From NCBI GenBank assembly GCA_043820985.1, contig JBDRDH010000205.1:1-28421 (forward strand): a DNA stretch of 28,421 nucleotides. The letters run 5' to 3'. The first letter of the stretch is position 1. Each line of letters starts with the position of its first letter. Below, piece by piece: positions 7,692 through 17,612 of this stretch. This DNA is from JAAYXS01 sp043820985 (GTDB taxonomy: Bacteria; Planctomycetota; Phycisphaerae; UBA1845; Fen-1342). The notes under the pieces are model-generated. The model saw nothing but the letters and a program-made list of their open reading frames with translations. It ran no database searches and was not told where the DNA came from. The position numbers were made by a program, and so were the translations under genes.

Positions 7692-9910
7692 CGCTGTTGT
7701 CACCCCTGGCTCTGCTGGCGGGACTCGCGGCCCTGGTACCGTTGGCGCTGCACCTGTACCAGCAGCGGCAACGCAGCGTGATCGAGTTCTCCAGCAATCG
7801 CTTTTTTACCGCCGCGATAGTTCGTTCGCAACGCCGCTTACGGCTGCGGCGATTGATCCTGCTGATTGTGCGCATGGCGGCCTGTGCCCTGTTGGCCTTA
7901 TCCCTGGCGCGCCCGCTGATGTCTCTGGCTGACTTCGGTGGCGGCGCGGGAACACGCGATGTCGTGATCCTGCTCGACGATAGCCTATCGATGCAGGCTG
8001 GTGATCCAGGAATCGCGGGCGGCTACCCCACGCGCTTCGAGCAGGCCCGGGGCCTGGCCACCGGCCTGCTGAACGAACTCCAGGCTGGCGATCGGGCCGC
8101 CGTAATCACCTTCACCGGGCACGCCATCGGCGAGCAAACCCACGCTGGTTTGGAATTATCACCAGATTTGTCGCGCCTGGCTGGCGAAGTCGAGCAGTTA
8201 GCGCCGACCTGGGCGGCGGGAGATGCCCGCGCTGCCTTGGCACGCGCCGCTGACGTTTATAGCACAGCCGCTCCACGCCACCGGCTACTGCTGGTGCTGA
8301 CTGATCGGCAAGCCGCGGACTGGAGCCGTCTGGAATGGCCCCAACCAGCTCAGCCAATACCAGCCGTACTCGTCGGATTGGCACCCCCGCCCACAGCGAA
8401 CATCGTTCTCGATCGTCTGGAGCTGGGTCAGGGCAGTGCGGCCGTTGGCCAGCCCAATCTGCTGCGGGTACGTTTGATCAACTACAGCAACCGAGCCACA
8501 CCCGCCGAATTGATCCTTGGCGTTGACGACATCGAACGCTTGCGGCGACCAATCGAACTACCCAGTCGTAGCCCGCACATCGAGCAAATCCCGTTGACAT
8601 TCAATCAGGCCGGTGAGCATAAGCTGGAACTGAGCATCAACTGCCCGGATGCCCAGCCGGCCGATAACACGCTACATGCCGCTGTGCGTGTGCACGCCCG
8701 CCTGCCGATTCTACTGGTGGACGGCGGGGCGGACGTGCAGCGCGGACATTCGGGCGCCTATTTCCTGCGGACCGCCTTGCAGGCCGTCGGCGCGGAAGGT
8801 GAGAGCGTCCAGGTCCAGGCCATTCGCCCGGCGGATCTCTATGCCGCCGCCCTGGCCGGACAGCGCGTCGTGGTACTCAGCGAGGTGACCGAGCTGGCGC
8901 TCGCTCAGGTGGCTTTGCTCGAAGAGTTTGTACAAACCGGCGGTGGATTGGCCATATATCTCGGCGAATCCGCCAGCTACGATTTTTACAACGGCGTGTT
9001 AGGGGCGGCGACGCGGCCGCTGGGCGGTCTGCTGCCGGCGGAGTTACAGCGTCTGATCGACGTGGAAGAAACGTTCGAGCCACTGCATCTGCTGGCCGCG
9101 GATATGGAGCACCCGGTTCTCCAGCGCTTCAAGGGCACGCTCCGTAGCGCGTTGTCTGGCATCAACGTGTACCGTTTACATGCCGTCGTTCCGCGGCAGG
9201 CCTGGACCCTGGCCACACTCGACGACGGCTGGCCGCTAATGGTGGAGCGCGGCTACGGGCGTGGCCGCGTGATGCTGTGCACGGTGGCCCCGAGCCCCCA
9301 CTGGACAAACCTGCCCTTGCGACGGGTGTTTGTACCCTTGTGCAGCCGCATGATGAGTCATCTGGCCGGTGGCGCCGCGGCCGGGCGCGAGTACCACGTT
9401 GGCGCTGAGATGGAGCTGCTGCACGGCGGCTGGGATGTAACAAGTCCGGTATACCTGCGGCGCCCCGACGGCGCGCGGCTGCGCGCCGCGGTGAAGGTTG
9501 ACGGTGCCCAACCAGTGGCATTCATACCCGCCATGGAAGTACGGCAGCCGGGCATCTACCACCTGGAGCTATCCAAGGATATCGAACGTGACCTGCCGGA
9601 TCAAACCGCCACATTGTTGGCGGTAAACACACCGCGCACGGAATCCTTACCAGCCGTCATGGATGACGAGCTGGCTACGGAGCTAGCGGGAGACTGGCGC
9701 TTAAGTGTGCTCTCAGCCGCGGATATCGCCAGCGCGGCGGATGCCGCCGGCGGGCAGGTGTCACTGCTCAGTGGCGCCTGGCTGAGCCGGGGCATCTGGG
9801 ACTCGCTACTGTGGCTGGTTTTTGTACTGCTGCTGGTCGAGCCGCTCCTGGCGAATCGTATCTGGCGCCGCCGAGCAGTCGGGGAATCCACCAAACGGAG
9901 GGCGGCATGA
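7688..9910 (+). CDS. BatA-like VWA membrane protein
   Basis: A 740-aa membrane protein. Residues 1-80 form the BatA/aerotolerance N-terminal domain, with two hydrophobic segments (about 4-23 and 55-77) around a basic loop. A VWA domain follows with DDSLS (97-101) as DxSxS and LLLVLTDRQAADW as a later strand. Next come an Ig/CARDB-like beta region (about 240-345) and a glutamine-amidotransferase-like segment (about 345-540: LPILLVDGGAD, VVVLSEV, GGGLAIYLGE, GRGRVMLCT). A C-terminal transmembrane helix (WDSLLWLVFVLLLVEPLLA) lies near 705-725. The bulk between the helices is probably extracytoplasmic. Both ends overlap neighbours by ATGA, so it is translated as part of the cluster. Confidence 0.9.
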   Translation: MTLLSPLALLAGLAALVPLALHLYQQRQRSVIEFSSNRFFTAAIVRSQRRLRLRRLILLIVRMAACALLALSLARPLMSLADFGGGAGTRDVVILLDDSLSMQAGDPGIAGGYPTRFEQARGLATGLLNELQAGDRAAVITFTGHAIGEQTHAGLELSPDLSRLAGEVEQLAPTWAAGDARAALARAADVYSTAAPRHRLLLVLTDRQAADWSRLEWPQPAQPIPAVLVGLAPPPTANIVLDRLELGQGSAAVGQPNLLRVRLINYSNRATPAELILGVDDIERLRRPIELPSRSPHIEQIPLTFNQAGEHKLELSINCPDAQPADNTLHAAVRVHARLPILLVDGGADVQRGHSGAYFLRTALQAVGAEGESVQVQAIRPADLYAAALAGQRVVVLSEVTELALAQVALLEEFVQTGGGLAIYLGESASYDFYNGVLGAATRPLGGLLPAELQRLIDVEETFEPLHLLAADMEHPVLQRFKGTLRSALSGINVYRLHAVVPRQAWTLATLDDGWPLMVERGYGRGRVMLCTVAPSPHWTNLPLRRVFVPLCSRMMSHLAGGAAAGREYHVGAEMELLHGGWDVTSPVYLRRPDGARLRAAVKVDGAQPVAFIPAMEVRQPGIYHLELSKDIERDLPDQTATLLAVNTPRTESLPAVMDDELATELAGDWRLSVLSAADIASAADAAGGQVSLLSGAWLSRGIWDSLLWLVFVLLLVEPLLANRIWRRRAVGESTKRRAA

Positions 9911-12183
9911 GTGCGAGCGGCGGACTCATCCCGGCCTTGCTGGTCTTCAACCCGCCGGAGTTTGGCTGGCTTGGGAGCCTGGTCGTGGCGCTCTGCATGG
10001 CGGCCACCCTGCTGGCCTACACGCTTGGTCCTCATTGGCGCCACGGCCACGGCACGCGCTTTGGGGTGCTGGCTTTGCGCAGCGCGGCACTGATCTGCTT
10101 GTTCCTGACCCTGATGCATCCGGCCTGCGTAAGCGAACTCCAGACCACTGAAGCCCCACTGATCGCCGTGCTGCTGGACGACAGCGCTTCAATGGCCCAG
10201 CCGGCCGGCGGAACTGATACGCGCTACACGCACGCCACCACCCTCCTGCGCGGCGAACTACTGCCGGCCCTGGCAGCCAGTCACCGGATCCACCTCTTTG
10301 ACGCTGAAGCCCGTTCACTGACCATGGACGATCTGCCAGCGCAACCACTTGGTAAGCGTACTCCGCTGACCGAAGCCTTGCTGCGCATCCAACACGATCT
10401 CGCGGACGACACCCTGACCGGCATTGTCTTGCTCTCCGATGGCGCTGAGGTTTTTGACGGTCCGGTGATCGGCGAGCTTGAGCAGGTAAATGTACCGGTG
10501 CACACCGTCGAAATAGTCGGCCCCGGAGTGGACGCCGCCGGCCGCGACCTGGCGATTCAGGCCGTCGCCACCAATCAACGTGCCCTGGTGGGCAACACCG
10601 TACATGTGGCCGTGGATCTCAGCGCGCGGGGTATCACCGACAACACTTCGGCGGCCGTCACGATTCTCGACGGAACCCGGCCGGTGGCGGCACAACAGGT
10701 CACTTGGAACATGGCGGATCACACGCCGGCCACCGGTGCTCGGCAACAGCGCGTCGAGTTGGAGTTCATCCCCCACCGTCCAGGACAATTCACTTATACC
10801 GTCAGGCTTGACGAGTTGCCCGGCGAGCCGGATCTGACGAATAATCGCGAAACCTTCCCACTCAGTGTCCGCGCCCGGCCGCTGACCGTGTTGTATGTCG
10901 ACGGCGTGCTGCGTTGGGAAGGCAAGTTCGTGCGTGAAGCCCTGGCCGCCGATCCGGATATCAACGTCGTGTCCGCGGTACGCACTGCTCGCGTTGGATC
11001 CGACCATCGCTCCCAGGGTCTGCTGCTCCCGGAACAGTTAGACAACGTGGACGTCGTGATTCTGGGCGATGTCGAAGGCACCTACTTCTCAACCACCGAC
11101 GAGCTGCACGCCTTGTGCGCCTGGGTGACGGATAACGGCGGCGGGTTGTTGCTGACGGGCGGATATCATAGTTTTGGACCGCTGGGATTCGGCCGGACCG
11201 AGCTGCGTGATATTCTGCCGGTTGAATTCAGCGCCCTGGTTAATCCGCAGATCGAGCAGCAGTTCAACCTGCGGCTGACCGACGCCGGCCGCGAGCATCC
11301 GCTCTTCCGCCTGTCGGGCGATCGTTCGCGCGATACCGCGTTCTTCCACAAGCTCCCGCCGCTGAGCGGTTGCAGCCGCATATCCGGCGTCAAACCGGGA
11401 GCCGAAGTGCTGGCGGTCAATTCACAGGTCAGCGGGCCGGATGGACGTCGCAGCCTGCCAATCATGATCGCGCAGCAGGTCGGAGCCGGACGCACCATGG
11501 TGTTCGCGGTCGATACGACCTGGCGCTGGCGACTGGTGGTCGGCGGCTTTACCGGCGACAGCTCGTTCTACGAGCGCTTCTGGGGGCAACTGGTGCGCTG
11601 GTTAGCCAGCGAACAGGAACAAGCCACACAACACCTGTTCGTTTCAACCGACCGGGCACAGTGCAGCATCGGTCAGGCAGTCACATTAGAGATCAGTTTG
11701 CGGGACGATCCGGATAGCGCCGAATCCGCCAAAAACCTGACGGTAGCGGCAACCGCCATTGATGAAACCGGGCAACAACTACCCGTCCCACTGGCCGAAC
11801 TGGGTGACGGTCAGTTCCGTGGCACGGTAGCTCCACGCCGACCGGGACGCCTGGACCTGTTGGTTGCGGCTGAATCCTTCGACGAGTCGGCTGTCGCGCT
11901 GGCCGAATCGCGGATAGTGAGTGTCAGTGTCCAGCGACCCGACCTCGAGTTGCTCGATCCCCGGCCCGATCCTCAGTGGCTGGCACGTGTGGCGCAACTC
12001 AGTGGCGGTCGCTGCATAGCGCCGGATCAGATTCAGAACTGGGCCCGCGAGTTGCCTGCCGAGCCGGTGACGCGCACGATCGAGGAATCCACCGGCCTCT
12101 GGGGCGATCGCATATTCGGCACAGCGTTTGTCGTGCTGTTGTGTCTGGAATGGATACTGCGACGCCGGAGCCAGTTGGCTTGA
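9907..12183 (+). CDS. VWA and glutamine-amidotransferase-like membrane protein
   Basis: A 758-aa protein. I start it at ATG 9907, which overlaps the preceding stop by ATGA; an upstream in-frame extension lies inside the previous gene. Two transmembrane helices are at about 20-41 and 53-72, followed by a VWA domain with a complete metal site: DDSAS (91-95), a threonine in TPLTEALLRI, and LLSDGAE. After an Ig-like region comes a GATase1-like domain (LTVLYVDGVLRWEGKFVREAL, NVDVVILGDVEG, NGGGLLLTGGYHSFG, AGRTMVFAVDTTWRW). There is one C-terminal helix (FGTAFVVLLCLEWIL). This family is regularly encoded next to BatA-like genes in planctomycetes. It probably forms a membrane complex with its neighbours. 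Confidence 0.88.
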   Translation: MSASGGLIPALLVFNPPEFGWLGSLVVALCMAATLLAYTLGPHWRHGHGTRFGVLALRSAALICLFLTLMHPACVSELQTTEAPLIAVLLDDSASMAQPAGGTDTRYTHATTLLRGELLPALAASHRIHLFDAEARSLTMDDLPAQPLGKRTPLTEALLRIQHDLADDTLTGIVLLSDGAEVFDGPVIGELEQVNVPVHTVEIVGPGVDAAGRDLAIQAVATNQRALVGNTVHVAVDLSARGITDNTSAAVTILDGTRPVAAQQVTWNMADHTPATGARQQRVELEFIPHRPGQFTYTVRLDELPGEPDLTNNRETFPLSVRARPLTVLYVDGVLRWEGKFVREALAADPDINVVSAVRTARVGSDHRSQGLLLPEQLDNVDVVILGDVEGTYFSTTDELHALCAWVTDNGGGLLLTGGYHSFGPLGFGRTELRDILPVEFSALVNPQIEQQFNLRLTDAGREHPLFRLSGDRSRDTAFFHKLPPLSGCSRISGVKPGAEVLAVNSQVSGPDGRRSLPIMIAQQVGAGRTMVFAVDTTWRWRLVVGGFTGDSSFYERFWGQLVRWLASEQEQATQHLFVSTDRAQCSIGQAVTLEISLRDDPDSAESAKNLTVAATAIDETGQQLPVPLAELGDGQFRGTVAPRRPGRLDLLVAAESFDESAVALAESRIVSVSVQRPDLELLDPRPDPQWLARVAQLSGGRCIAPDQIQNWARELPAEPVTRTIEESTGLWGDRIFGTAFVVLLCLEWILRRRSQLA

Positions 12184-12198
12184 GGTGCAGGTGATACT

Positions 12199-15100
12199 AT
12201 GAGTCCGCAACAGCATATCCTTGAGATAATCGCCACCATTCGGCGACATTGGCACCGCCGCCAAATCAGCCACGCGTTGCTGCTTGGCTTGACGGGACTA
12301 CTAGGTTGGCTGCTGGCCATGATCGTGCTGGATAATCTCGCCATGCTCTCGTCGGGGCACTTGATATTGGGCTGGCTGGTGTTCACCGTGGCGGCCCTGG
12401 CATGGTTGGCCATGGCAGGTTATCGACTCGTGCTGCGCCCGCCGGCTGCGGACGGATTAGCGTTGCTGTATGAGGCCCGTCTGCCTGGACAGCAAAACCG
12501 GCTGATTAACGCTCTGCAATTCATGCAGTCGCGCGCAGTGTTGCGCGACCCGATTGCACACGCCGCCCTGATCGAGAACGCCGCTGCTTTAGACGTACAA
12601 ACTGCTCCCCGCGCCGTGGACTGGCAACCAGTGCGCCGCGCTTTGATCATCCTGGCAATCAGTGTGGTGCTGCTGGGCAGCTATGGTCTGTTGCGTCCGC
12701 GGTGGACGGGTAACGCCCTGACGCGGTTGCTGCATCCCCTCTCACCAAGTCCGCACCTGTTGTCTAGCGCCCCGGCTGTCAGTCCCGGCGACGTGGAACT
12801 GACCGAAGGTACAGCCCTGCGAATTGAAGCTACCGTGCCGCTTCCGGGTATTGGTCGGCGCCCCGCCGCCACGCTGGAATACCGCCTGGCAGACCTTGAC
12901 TGGGTAACCGGCACCATGGCGCGCAACTCGGCCGACAGCTTTACCTATGATTTCGACAGTGTCAGGCACCCGCTGGTCTACCGGGTCCGCGCCGGACGAT
13001 CAGTCAGTTCACTGTACCGTGTCACTCTGCAATATCGTCCGCGTATCGAGCAGTTGCGGATCACCGTGACTCCGCCCGAATATGTTGACCGCCCCGCGCA
13101 CACTTTCAAACCGAATGTCGGCGATGTGACCGCCCTGGCCGGTTCATCCATCGAGCTGGCGGCCACGGCCTCCGTGAGCCTGTCGAGAGCCGAACTCGAA
13201 TTTTCCGACGGCACCACTATTCCACTCACCGTCAGTGGCGATCAGCACCGGCAACTCTCCGGGGGCTTCACCCTGACACGCGGCGGTAGTTATGCGCCGC
13301 GGATAACGGATCTCCAGGATCTTACCAATATCCGTCCACCGCGCTACACGCTCACCGTCGAGCCTGACCAACCACCACTAGCTATCGTGAAAGTGCCGGG
13401 ACGCGATCTGATCCTGCCGGCTAATGCCGAGATTGAACTGGCCATCGAAGCCGAGGATGACATCGGCCTGTCGCGGGTGGCTTTACAAATGCGCTGGGCC
13501 GCCGGTGAATGGCACACAGCCCAGCAGTGGCCGATTTCAGAGCATGGTACGCGCCACTGGCAATGTGCCACGCGGCTGTCACTGTCCGGATTGGAATTAC
13601 AAACCGATGACATACTGCAATATCGCATCGTGGCCCTTGATTACCGCCAGCCGGAACCAAATATCGGCATCGGCCGCACCTGGTCGATCACGGTCAGCGA
13701 ACCCAACCAGGACCGTGCCCTGCTGGCCACCGAAACCAGGCGGCTGTTGGAAGCTCTCAAGCGGATCCTGGCACTACAACGCGAGAACCGCACAGACCTG
13801 GATATGGATCGCGAGATCGAGCCACTGCGCGCCCGTCAACAACGCATCCGCGATCTGACCGGCGAACTCATCGATCAGCAGCAACGGGCATTGCGACCGG
13901 CTCAAAGCATAATCGGCGAACTACAGGACCTGGCCACTGGCGCCATGCTCCAGGCGCTCCAGGCCCTGGCCCGTTACGAGGGCACCTACCAGCAGCGCCA
14001 ACCACTCAAACAGCCACTCCTGGAAATCATGGATGAGATAATCGAGCGACTACTGGCGTTGATCGGCAGCGTTGAGCGCAATCTGGGCAGTGCGGCCGAG
14101 GCCCAGGAAGCCTTGGAAAAGCTGACTCCCGAGGAGCGCGACCAGGCTCTCAAGCGCATCCACGACCTGCTCGAAAAGCTGCGCGACTTCATGCCGGAGC
14201 AGGACAAGGTCATCGCCGAGACCGAGGAGCTGGTCCGCAAGGGCGACGACCTGACGCACGACGACCTGCAAGCCATTGAACGTTTGCGCGGTACCGAGGA
14301 CAAGTGGGCCGAGGTATTCACCGAATCCGTCCGCGATATTGGCAAGCTGACCGAGCAGGGTTTCGCCGACGAGACAATCGCCAACGACTACAGGGAGATG
14401 GTCGAGCAGATCGAGGAGGCCAGCAAGAACCTGACACCCAACCTGATCGAGTTGGCCGTGCCGCGCGAGCAATCCGGCCGCGAACTGGCCGAATCGCTCG
14501 TCGAAGAGATGGAGATGTGGCTGCCCAACTCGCCCGACCACATCAAGTGGATCATGGAAGAGCCGCTCGACTTCCCCGAGATCCCCATGGTCGATCTGCC
14601 GGAACAGCTCTGGGATCTGATCGGCGACCTGATCGAAGAGCAGGACGACCTGAACGACGCCGCCGAGGACATCACCAGTGCCTGGGCGGATTCATTGGCC
14701 GAAGGGGCCGGCTGGGAAGTGGCCGGCGGCCCGATCAGCAACTTCAGCGCCGTCGGCAAAACTGGCAATCAACTACCCGACAACAACGAACTCTCCGGCC
14801 GCTCTGGCGACGGCCGCTCCGGACGCAGCCAGGGGCAACTAGTAGAAAATATCGCCAAGGGCCTGTCTGGCCGCCAGACACCTACCCGCGTTACCAACGA
14901 CCCCTACGAGCAGGGTGTCGTCAAGGAACTCCAGCAGATGGCCACCGGCGGCGCTACCGGCGGCGGCAAGGCCCGCGGCGCCGGACAGGAAGGCTTGCAA
15001 GGTCAGAGCCCGCCGCCACTGTTCAAGGACCTGAAGCTCATGTCCGACTGGCAACAGCGCATCCGCCAGAAAGCCGAACGCGTCGCCGGCCAGTTGAAAA

Positions 15101-15396
15101 TGATCCGTATTGAACTACCGGAGTTCGAACACAGTCTTGAGCTCATGCGCCAAGCTGAGCAAGCGGCCGAGGATGGCCGCTACGCCGAACTTTTCAAGAT
15201 CCAGCAGATGGTCCTGCAACAACTCAAGATGACCGGCGAACTGGCGGCACGCGAAGTTGTCTTGCGTATCGACCGTGCCTACCACCTCCCCGCCGACCAA
15301 CGCCGCCGCATCCTCGACGCCATGGACGAACCTGTTCCCCGTGAATATCAGGACGCCGTGCGACGCTACTTCCTGCAGTTGAGCGAGAGCGAATGA
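12199..15396 (+). CDS. DUF4175-like membrane and coiled-coil protein
   Basis: A 1065-aa protein. Three N-terminal hydrophobic helices (about 24-46, 54-76 and 145-166) precede a large beta-rich region (about 190-510) of Ig-like strands, including ITVTPPEYVDRPA, a phrase typical of DUF4175 proteins. A long charged alpha-helical/coiled-coil part (about 515-830) contains many E/K/R/Q heptads, then a glycine-rich stretch (GGATGGGKARGAG) and a final helical segment. The start at ATG 12199 has AGGTG-type sites upstream, and the gap to the previous gene is 15 nt. The 3' end overlaps the next gene by ATGA. The architecture suggests a membrane-anchored scaffold reaching into the periplasm; no enzymatic motif is seen. 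Confidence 0.85.
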   Translation: MSPQQHILEIIATIRRHWHRRQISHALLLGLTGLLGWLLAMIVLDNLAMLSSGHLILGWLVFTVAALAWLAMAGYRLVLRPPAADGLALLYEARLPGQQNRLINALQFMQSRAVLRDPIAHAALIENAAALDVQTAPRAVDWQPVRRALIILAISVVLLGSYGLLRPRWTGNALTRLLHPLSPSPHLLSSAPAVSPGDVELTEGTALRIEATVPLPGIGRRPAATLEYRLADLDWVTGTMARNSADSFTYDFDSVRHPLVYRVRAGRSVSSLYRVTLQYRPRIEQLRITVTPPEYVDRPAHTFKPNVGDVTALAGSSIELAATASVSLSRAELEFSDGTTIPLTVSGDQHRQLSGGFTLTRGGSYAPRITDLQDLTNIRPPRYTLTVEPDQPPLAIVKVPGRDLILPANAEIELAIEAEDDIGLSRVALQMRWAAGEWHTAQQWPISEHGTRHWQCATRLSLSGLELQTDDILQYRIVALDYRQPEPNIGIGRTWSITVSEPNQDRALLATETRRLLEALKRILALQRENRTDLDMDREIEPLRARQQRIRDLTGELIDQQQRALRPAQSIIGELQDLATGAMLQALQALARYEGTYQQRQPLKQPLLEIMDEIIERLLALIGSVERNLGSAAEAQEALEKLTPEERDQALKRIHDLLEKLRDFMPEQDKVIAETEELVRKGDDLTHDDLQAIERLRGTEDKWAEVFTESVRDIGKLTEQGFADETIANDYREMVEQIEEASKNLTPNLIELAVPREQSGRELAESLVEEMEMWLPNSPDHIKWIMEEPLDFPEIPMVDLPEQLWDLIGDLIEEQDDLNDAAEDITSAWADSLAEGAGWEVAGGPISNFSAVGKTGNQLPDNNELSGRSGDGRSGRSQGQLVENIAKGLSGRQTPTRVTNDPYEQGVVKELQQMATGGATGGGKARGAGQEGLQGQSPPPLFKDLKLMSDWQQRIRQKAERVAGQLKMIRIELPEFEHSLELMRQAEQAAEDGRYAELFKIQQMVLQQLKMTGELAAREVVLRIDRAYHLPADQRRRILDAMDEPVPREYQDAVRRYFLQLSESE

Positions 15397-17612
15397 GCGC
15401 ATTGTGCGTGGACAGCGTGTGTGTGCGTCGCCGGCCAACCTGGCCCTGGGCCACGGCGATAATCTTGCTCTGCGCCACCACCGCCGTTGCCGGACCGCCC
15501 TGGTGGAATGATGCCTGGCCCTTCCGTGTACGCATCAACTGCCGGCCGGAAGCCGGCGACGTGGCCTGGGTCCGCGTCACCCTCGCCGATCATACCACCC
15601 CGGACGGACACGACCTGCGCCTGGTTGACGCCGACGGCCAGCCGCGTAGCTTCGAGATTATCCACCACGATCCACGACGCAGTACGCTCTTGCAGTTTCG
15701 CGTGCCGCCCGACGAGCGCCTCGCCACCTGGCTTTACTACGGCAATACACAGGCTCCACGCGTCAAAACACTCAATCCAGAGTTCGAAGCGTGGCAGACC
15801 ACCTGGAACGAGTGGAAACGCGACCCAGCCGGGCGCCCCTCGCCACCCAAGCCGGCCACCTGGTACCCGCGCCGCGGTATCCTGCTACGCATCTACCGTA
15901 AAGCCAAGCCAGAGCACCCGGCGACGCTACCCGCGCTGCGCAAGCTGATCCATGCCGCCGAACTCGAAGGCGCCTGCTTCCGCGACAGTATTTCCGACGG
16001 CTTCAACCGCTTCGGCCCCAGCGAGAACTACGTCAGCGTCTACGAAGGCTACTTGCAGATCGACCAGCCCGGCGAATACGCCTTCTGCACCGCCAGCGAC
16101 GATGGTAGCTGGGTGCGCGTCAACGACCGCACCATCGTCGAATGGCCCGGACCGCACGGCTGGGGTGGTTCCGAGCGCGGCGAAAAGCACGGCGTCGTGC
16201 GGCTCAAGGCCGGCGTGGCCCGCGTGCAGTACTTCCAGGAAGAAGGCACCGGCGACCAGATGGCGTTTCTCGGCTGGAGACCGCCGGACGCCGAGCAGTT
16301 CTCCGCCATCCCCGGCGAAGCCTGGCTCAGCGTACGTACCGCCAGCGCCAACGAATACGAGGCCCGCGACAAACCGGTGCTCGCCGTACCCGAGGCCCTC
16401 GTGCTCAACACTTACTGGGTACGCGATACCGACGGCCATCAGGCCACGCTGGTCGAATTCCGCAGTCATGGCAGCAACGTGGCCCAGGCCCGCTGGTCCT
16501 TCGGCGACGGCCTGGAAGCCACCGGTCATGAGCTGCGACACGTGTACTTCCGCACCGGTCGCCCGGAGGTCACACTGACGGTTACTGACAAACACGGCAA
16601 CACCGATCAGGCCACTTGCCAGCCACGCATTTTCCAGGTCGATGTCAAAACGCGCTACTTCCGCTATGGCAACGCCGAGCAATACGCCCAGGCGGCGACG
16701 GGATACGACGTGCAGCACATGGCCGCCGATGACTTGCTACTCTACGTCGAATTCTGGACATGTTTGGAGAAGTGGCCGGAGCTGGTCCGCGCGGCCGAGG
16801 CGCTCCTGCGGCGATTCCCCGACCTGCCGGAAGCACCCCAGGTCGCCGCCGACGCTGCCCGCGCCTGCTCGCAGCCACGCGCTTATGATCCCCAGCGAGC
16901 CGCGAAGCTCTATGAACTGGTCCTGGACACCGCCACCAACCGCGACGACCACCTGGAACTGTCCTGCCAGCGCGCCCACATTCTCGCCTGGGGCCTGGGC
17001 GAATTCGCCCTGGCGCGTGAACTGTACGACCACGTCCTTACCGAAACCGCCGACAGCTCCGACCACCCCATGCAGCAATTACGCCGCCGAGCAGTCATCG
17101 GCCTCGGTGACGTGGCTCTACTGTCCGGTGATTACCCTGACGCCGAACGCCAGTATCGAAAGGCCCAGACGTTGAGTGAGCGCGAAATCAAGCAGCCGGA
17201 GATGTTGGCCAAGGCCGGAGGCTACAGCTATACGCTGGAAGACCTGCTGGCCCGCAACGAGTTCGACTGGGCGCTGGTCGCGCTCGACCGCTGGGAGGAC
17301 GATGCGCCCTTGCAGAAGCTCGAGGGCTTCACCTTCTTCTGGCGCGGCAAGATCACGTTCGTCCAGCAGCCCGGCCCGCTGGCGCTGCGCTACCTGGAGT
17401 TGGCCGAGCGCGTCGCCCCCAAGGCCACGCACGTCCCCGAAGCAGTCTGGTTGCGTGCCAACTGCCTGCTGGCACTGAAGCGCTACGATAAAGCTCTAAC
17501 CCAGTTCCAGCGCATTCGCGTTGAGTTCACCGAGTCCGACTACTTCGTCCAGGCCGCCGAGAAGATCGACACCTGCCAAGCCGCCCTCGGTTCGGAAGAT
17601 GCCGGAGATTAG
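15393..17612 (+). CDS. Exported DUF2341-like/PA14/PKD/TPR protein
   Basis: A 739-aa exported protein with an unusual domain series. The signal peptide is at about 13-33 (RRRPTWPWATAIILLCATTAVA). A DUF2341-like beta domain follows (35-125: WWNDAWPFRVRI...TWLYYGNTQAPRV), then a PA14-like domain (about 205-305: EGYLQIDQPGEYAFCTASDDGSWVRVND, with LGWRPP near the end). A PKD domain (345-410) carries WSFGDG and HVYFRTGRPEVTLTVTD. From about 425 to the end the sequence reads as tetratricopeptide-like helical repeats (ALVALDRW, AVWLRANCLLALKRYDKALTQF). PA14 and PKD modules usually bind glycans or surface proteins. ATGA overlap with the DUF4175 gene places it in the MoxR operon and suggests it is a client or outer component of that system. 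Confidence 0.82.
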   Translation: MSALCVDSVCVRRRPTWPWATAIILLCATTAVAGPPWWNDAWPFRVRINCRPEAGDVAWVRVTLADHTTPDGHDLRLVDADGQPRSFEIIHHDPRRSTLLQFRVPPDERLATWLYYGNTQAPRVKTLNPEFEAWQTTWNEWKRDPAGRPSPPKPATWYPRRGILLRIYRKAKPEHPATLPALRKLIHAAELEGACFRDSISDGFNRFGPSENYVSVYEGYLQIDQPGEYAFCTASDDGSWVRVNDRTIVEWPGPHGWGGSERGEKHGVVRLKAGVARVQYFQEEGTGDQMAFLGWRPPDAEQFSAIPGEAWLSVRTASANEYEARDKPVLAVPEALVLNTYWVRDTDGHQATLVEFRSHGSNVAQARWSFGDGLEATGHELRHVYFRTGRPEVTLTVTDKHGNTDQATCQPRIFQVDVKTRYFRYGNAEQYAQAATGYDVQHMAADDLLLYVEFWTCLEKWPELVRAAEALLRRFPDLPEAPQVAADAARACSQPRAYDPQRAAKLYELVLDTATNRDDHLELSCQRAHILAWGLGEFALARELYDHVLTETADSSDHPMQQLRRRAVIGLGDVALLSGDYPDAERQYRKAQTLSEREIKQPEMLAKAGGYSYTLEDLLARNEFDWALVALDRWEDDAPLQKLEGFTFFWRGKITFVQQPGPLALRYLELAERVAPKATHVPEAVWLRANCLLALKRYDKALTQFQRIRVEFTESDYFVQAAEKIDTCQAALGSEDAGD

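Noticed and set aside
9811..9906. Upstream extension of the second VWA gene
   Set aside because: It lies inside the BatA-like gene; ATG 9907 gives the usual ATGA overlap and a proper N-terminus.
15927..16718. 263-codon minus-strand frame inside the PA14/PKD gene
   Set aside because: Antisense shadow with Ala/Val/Gly-rich composition; the plus-strand frame has PA14 and PKD signatures.
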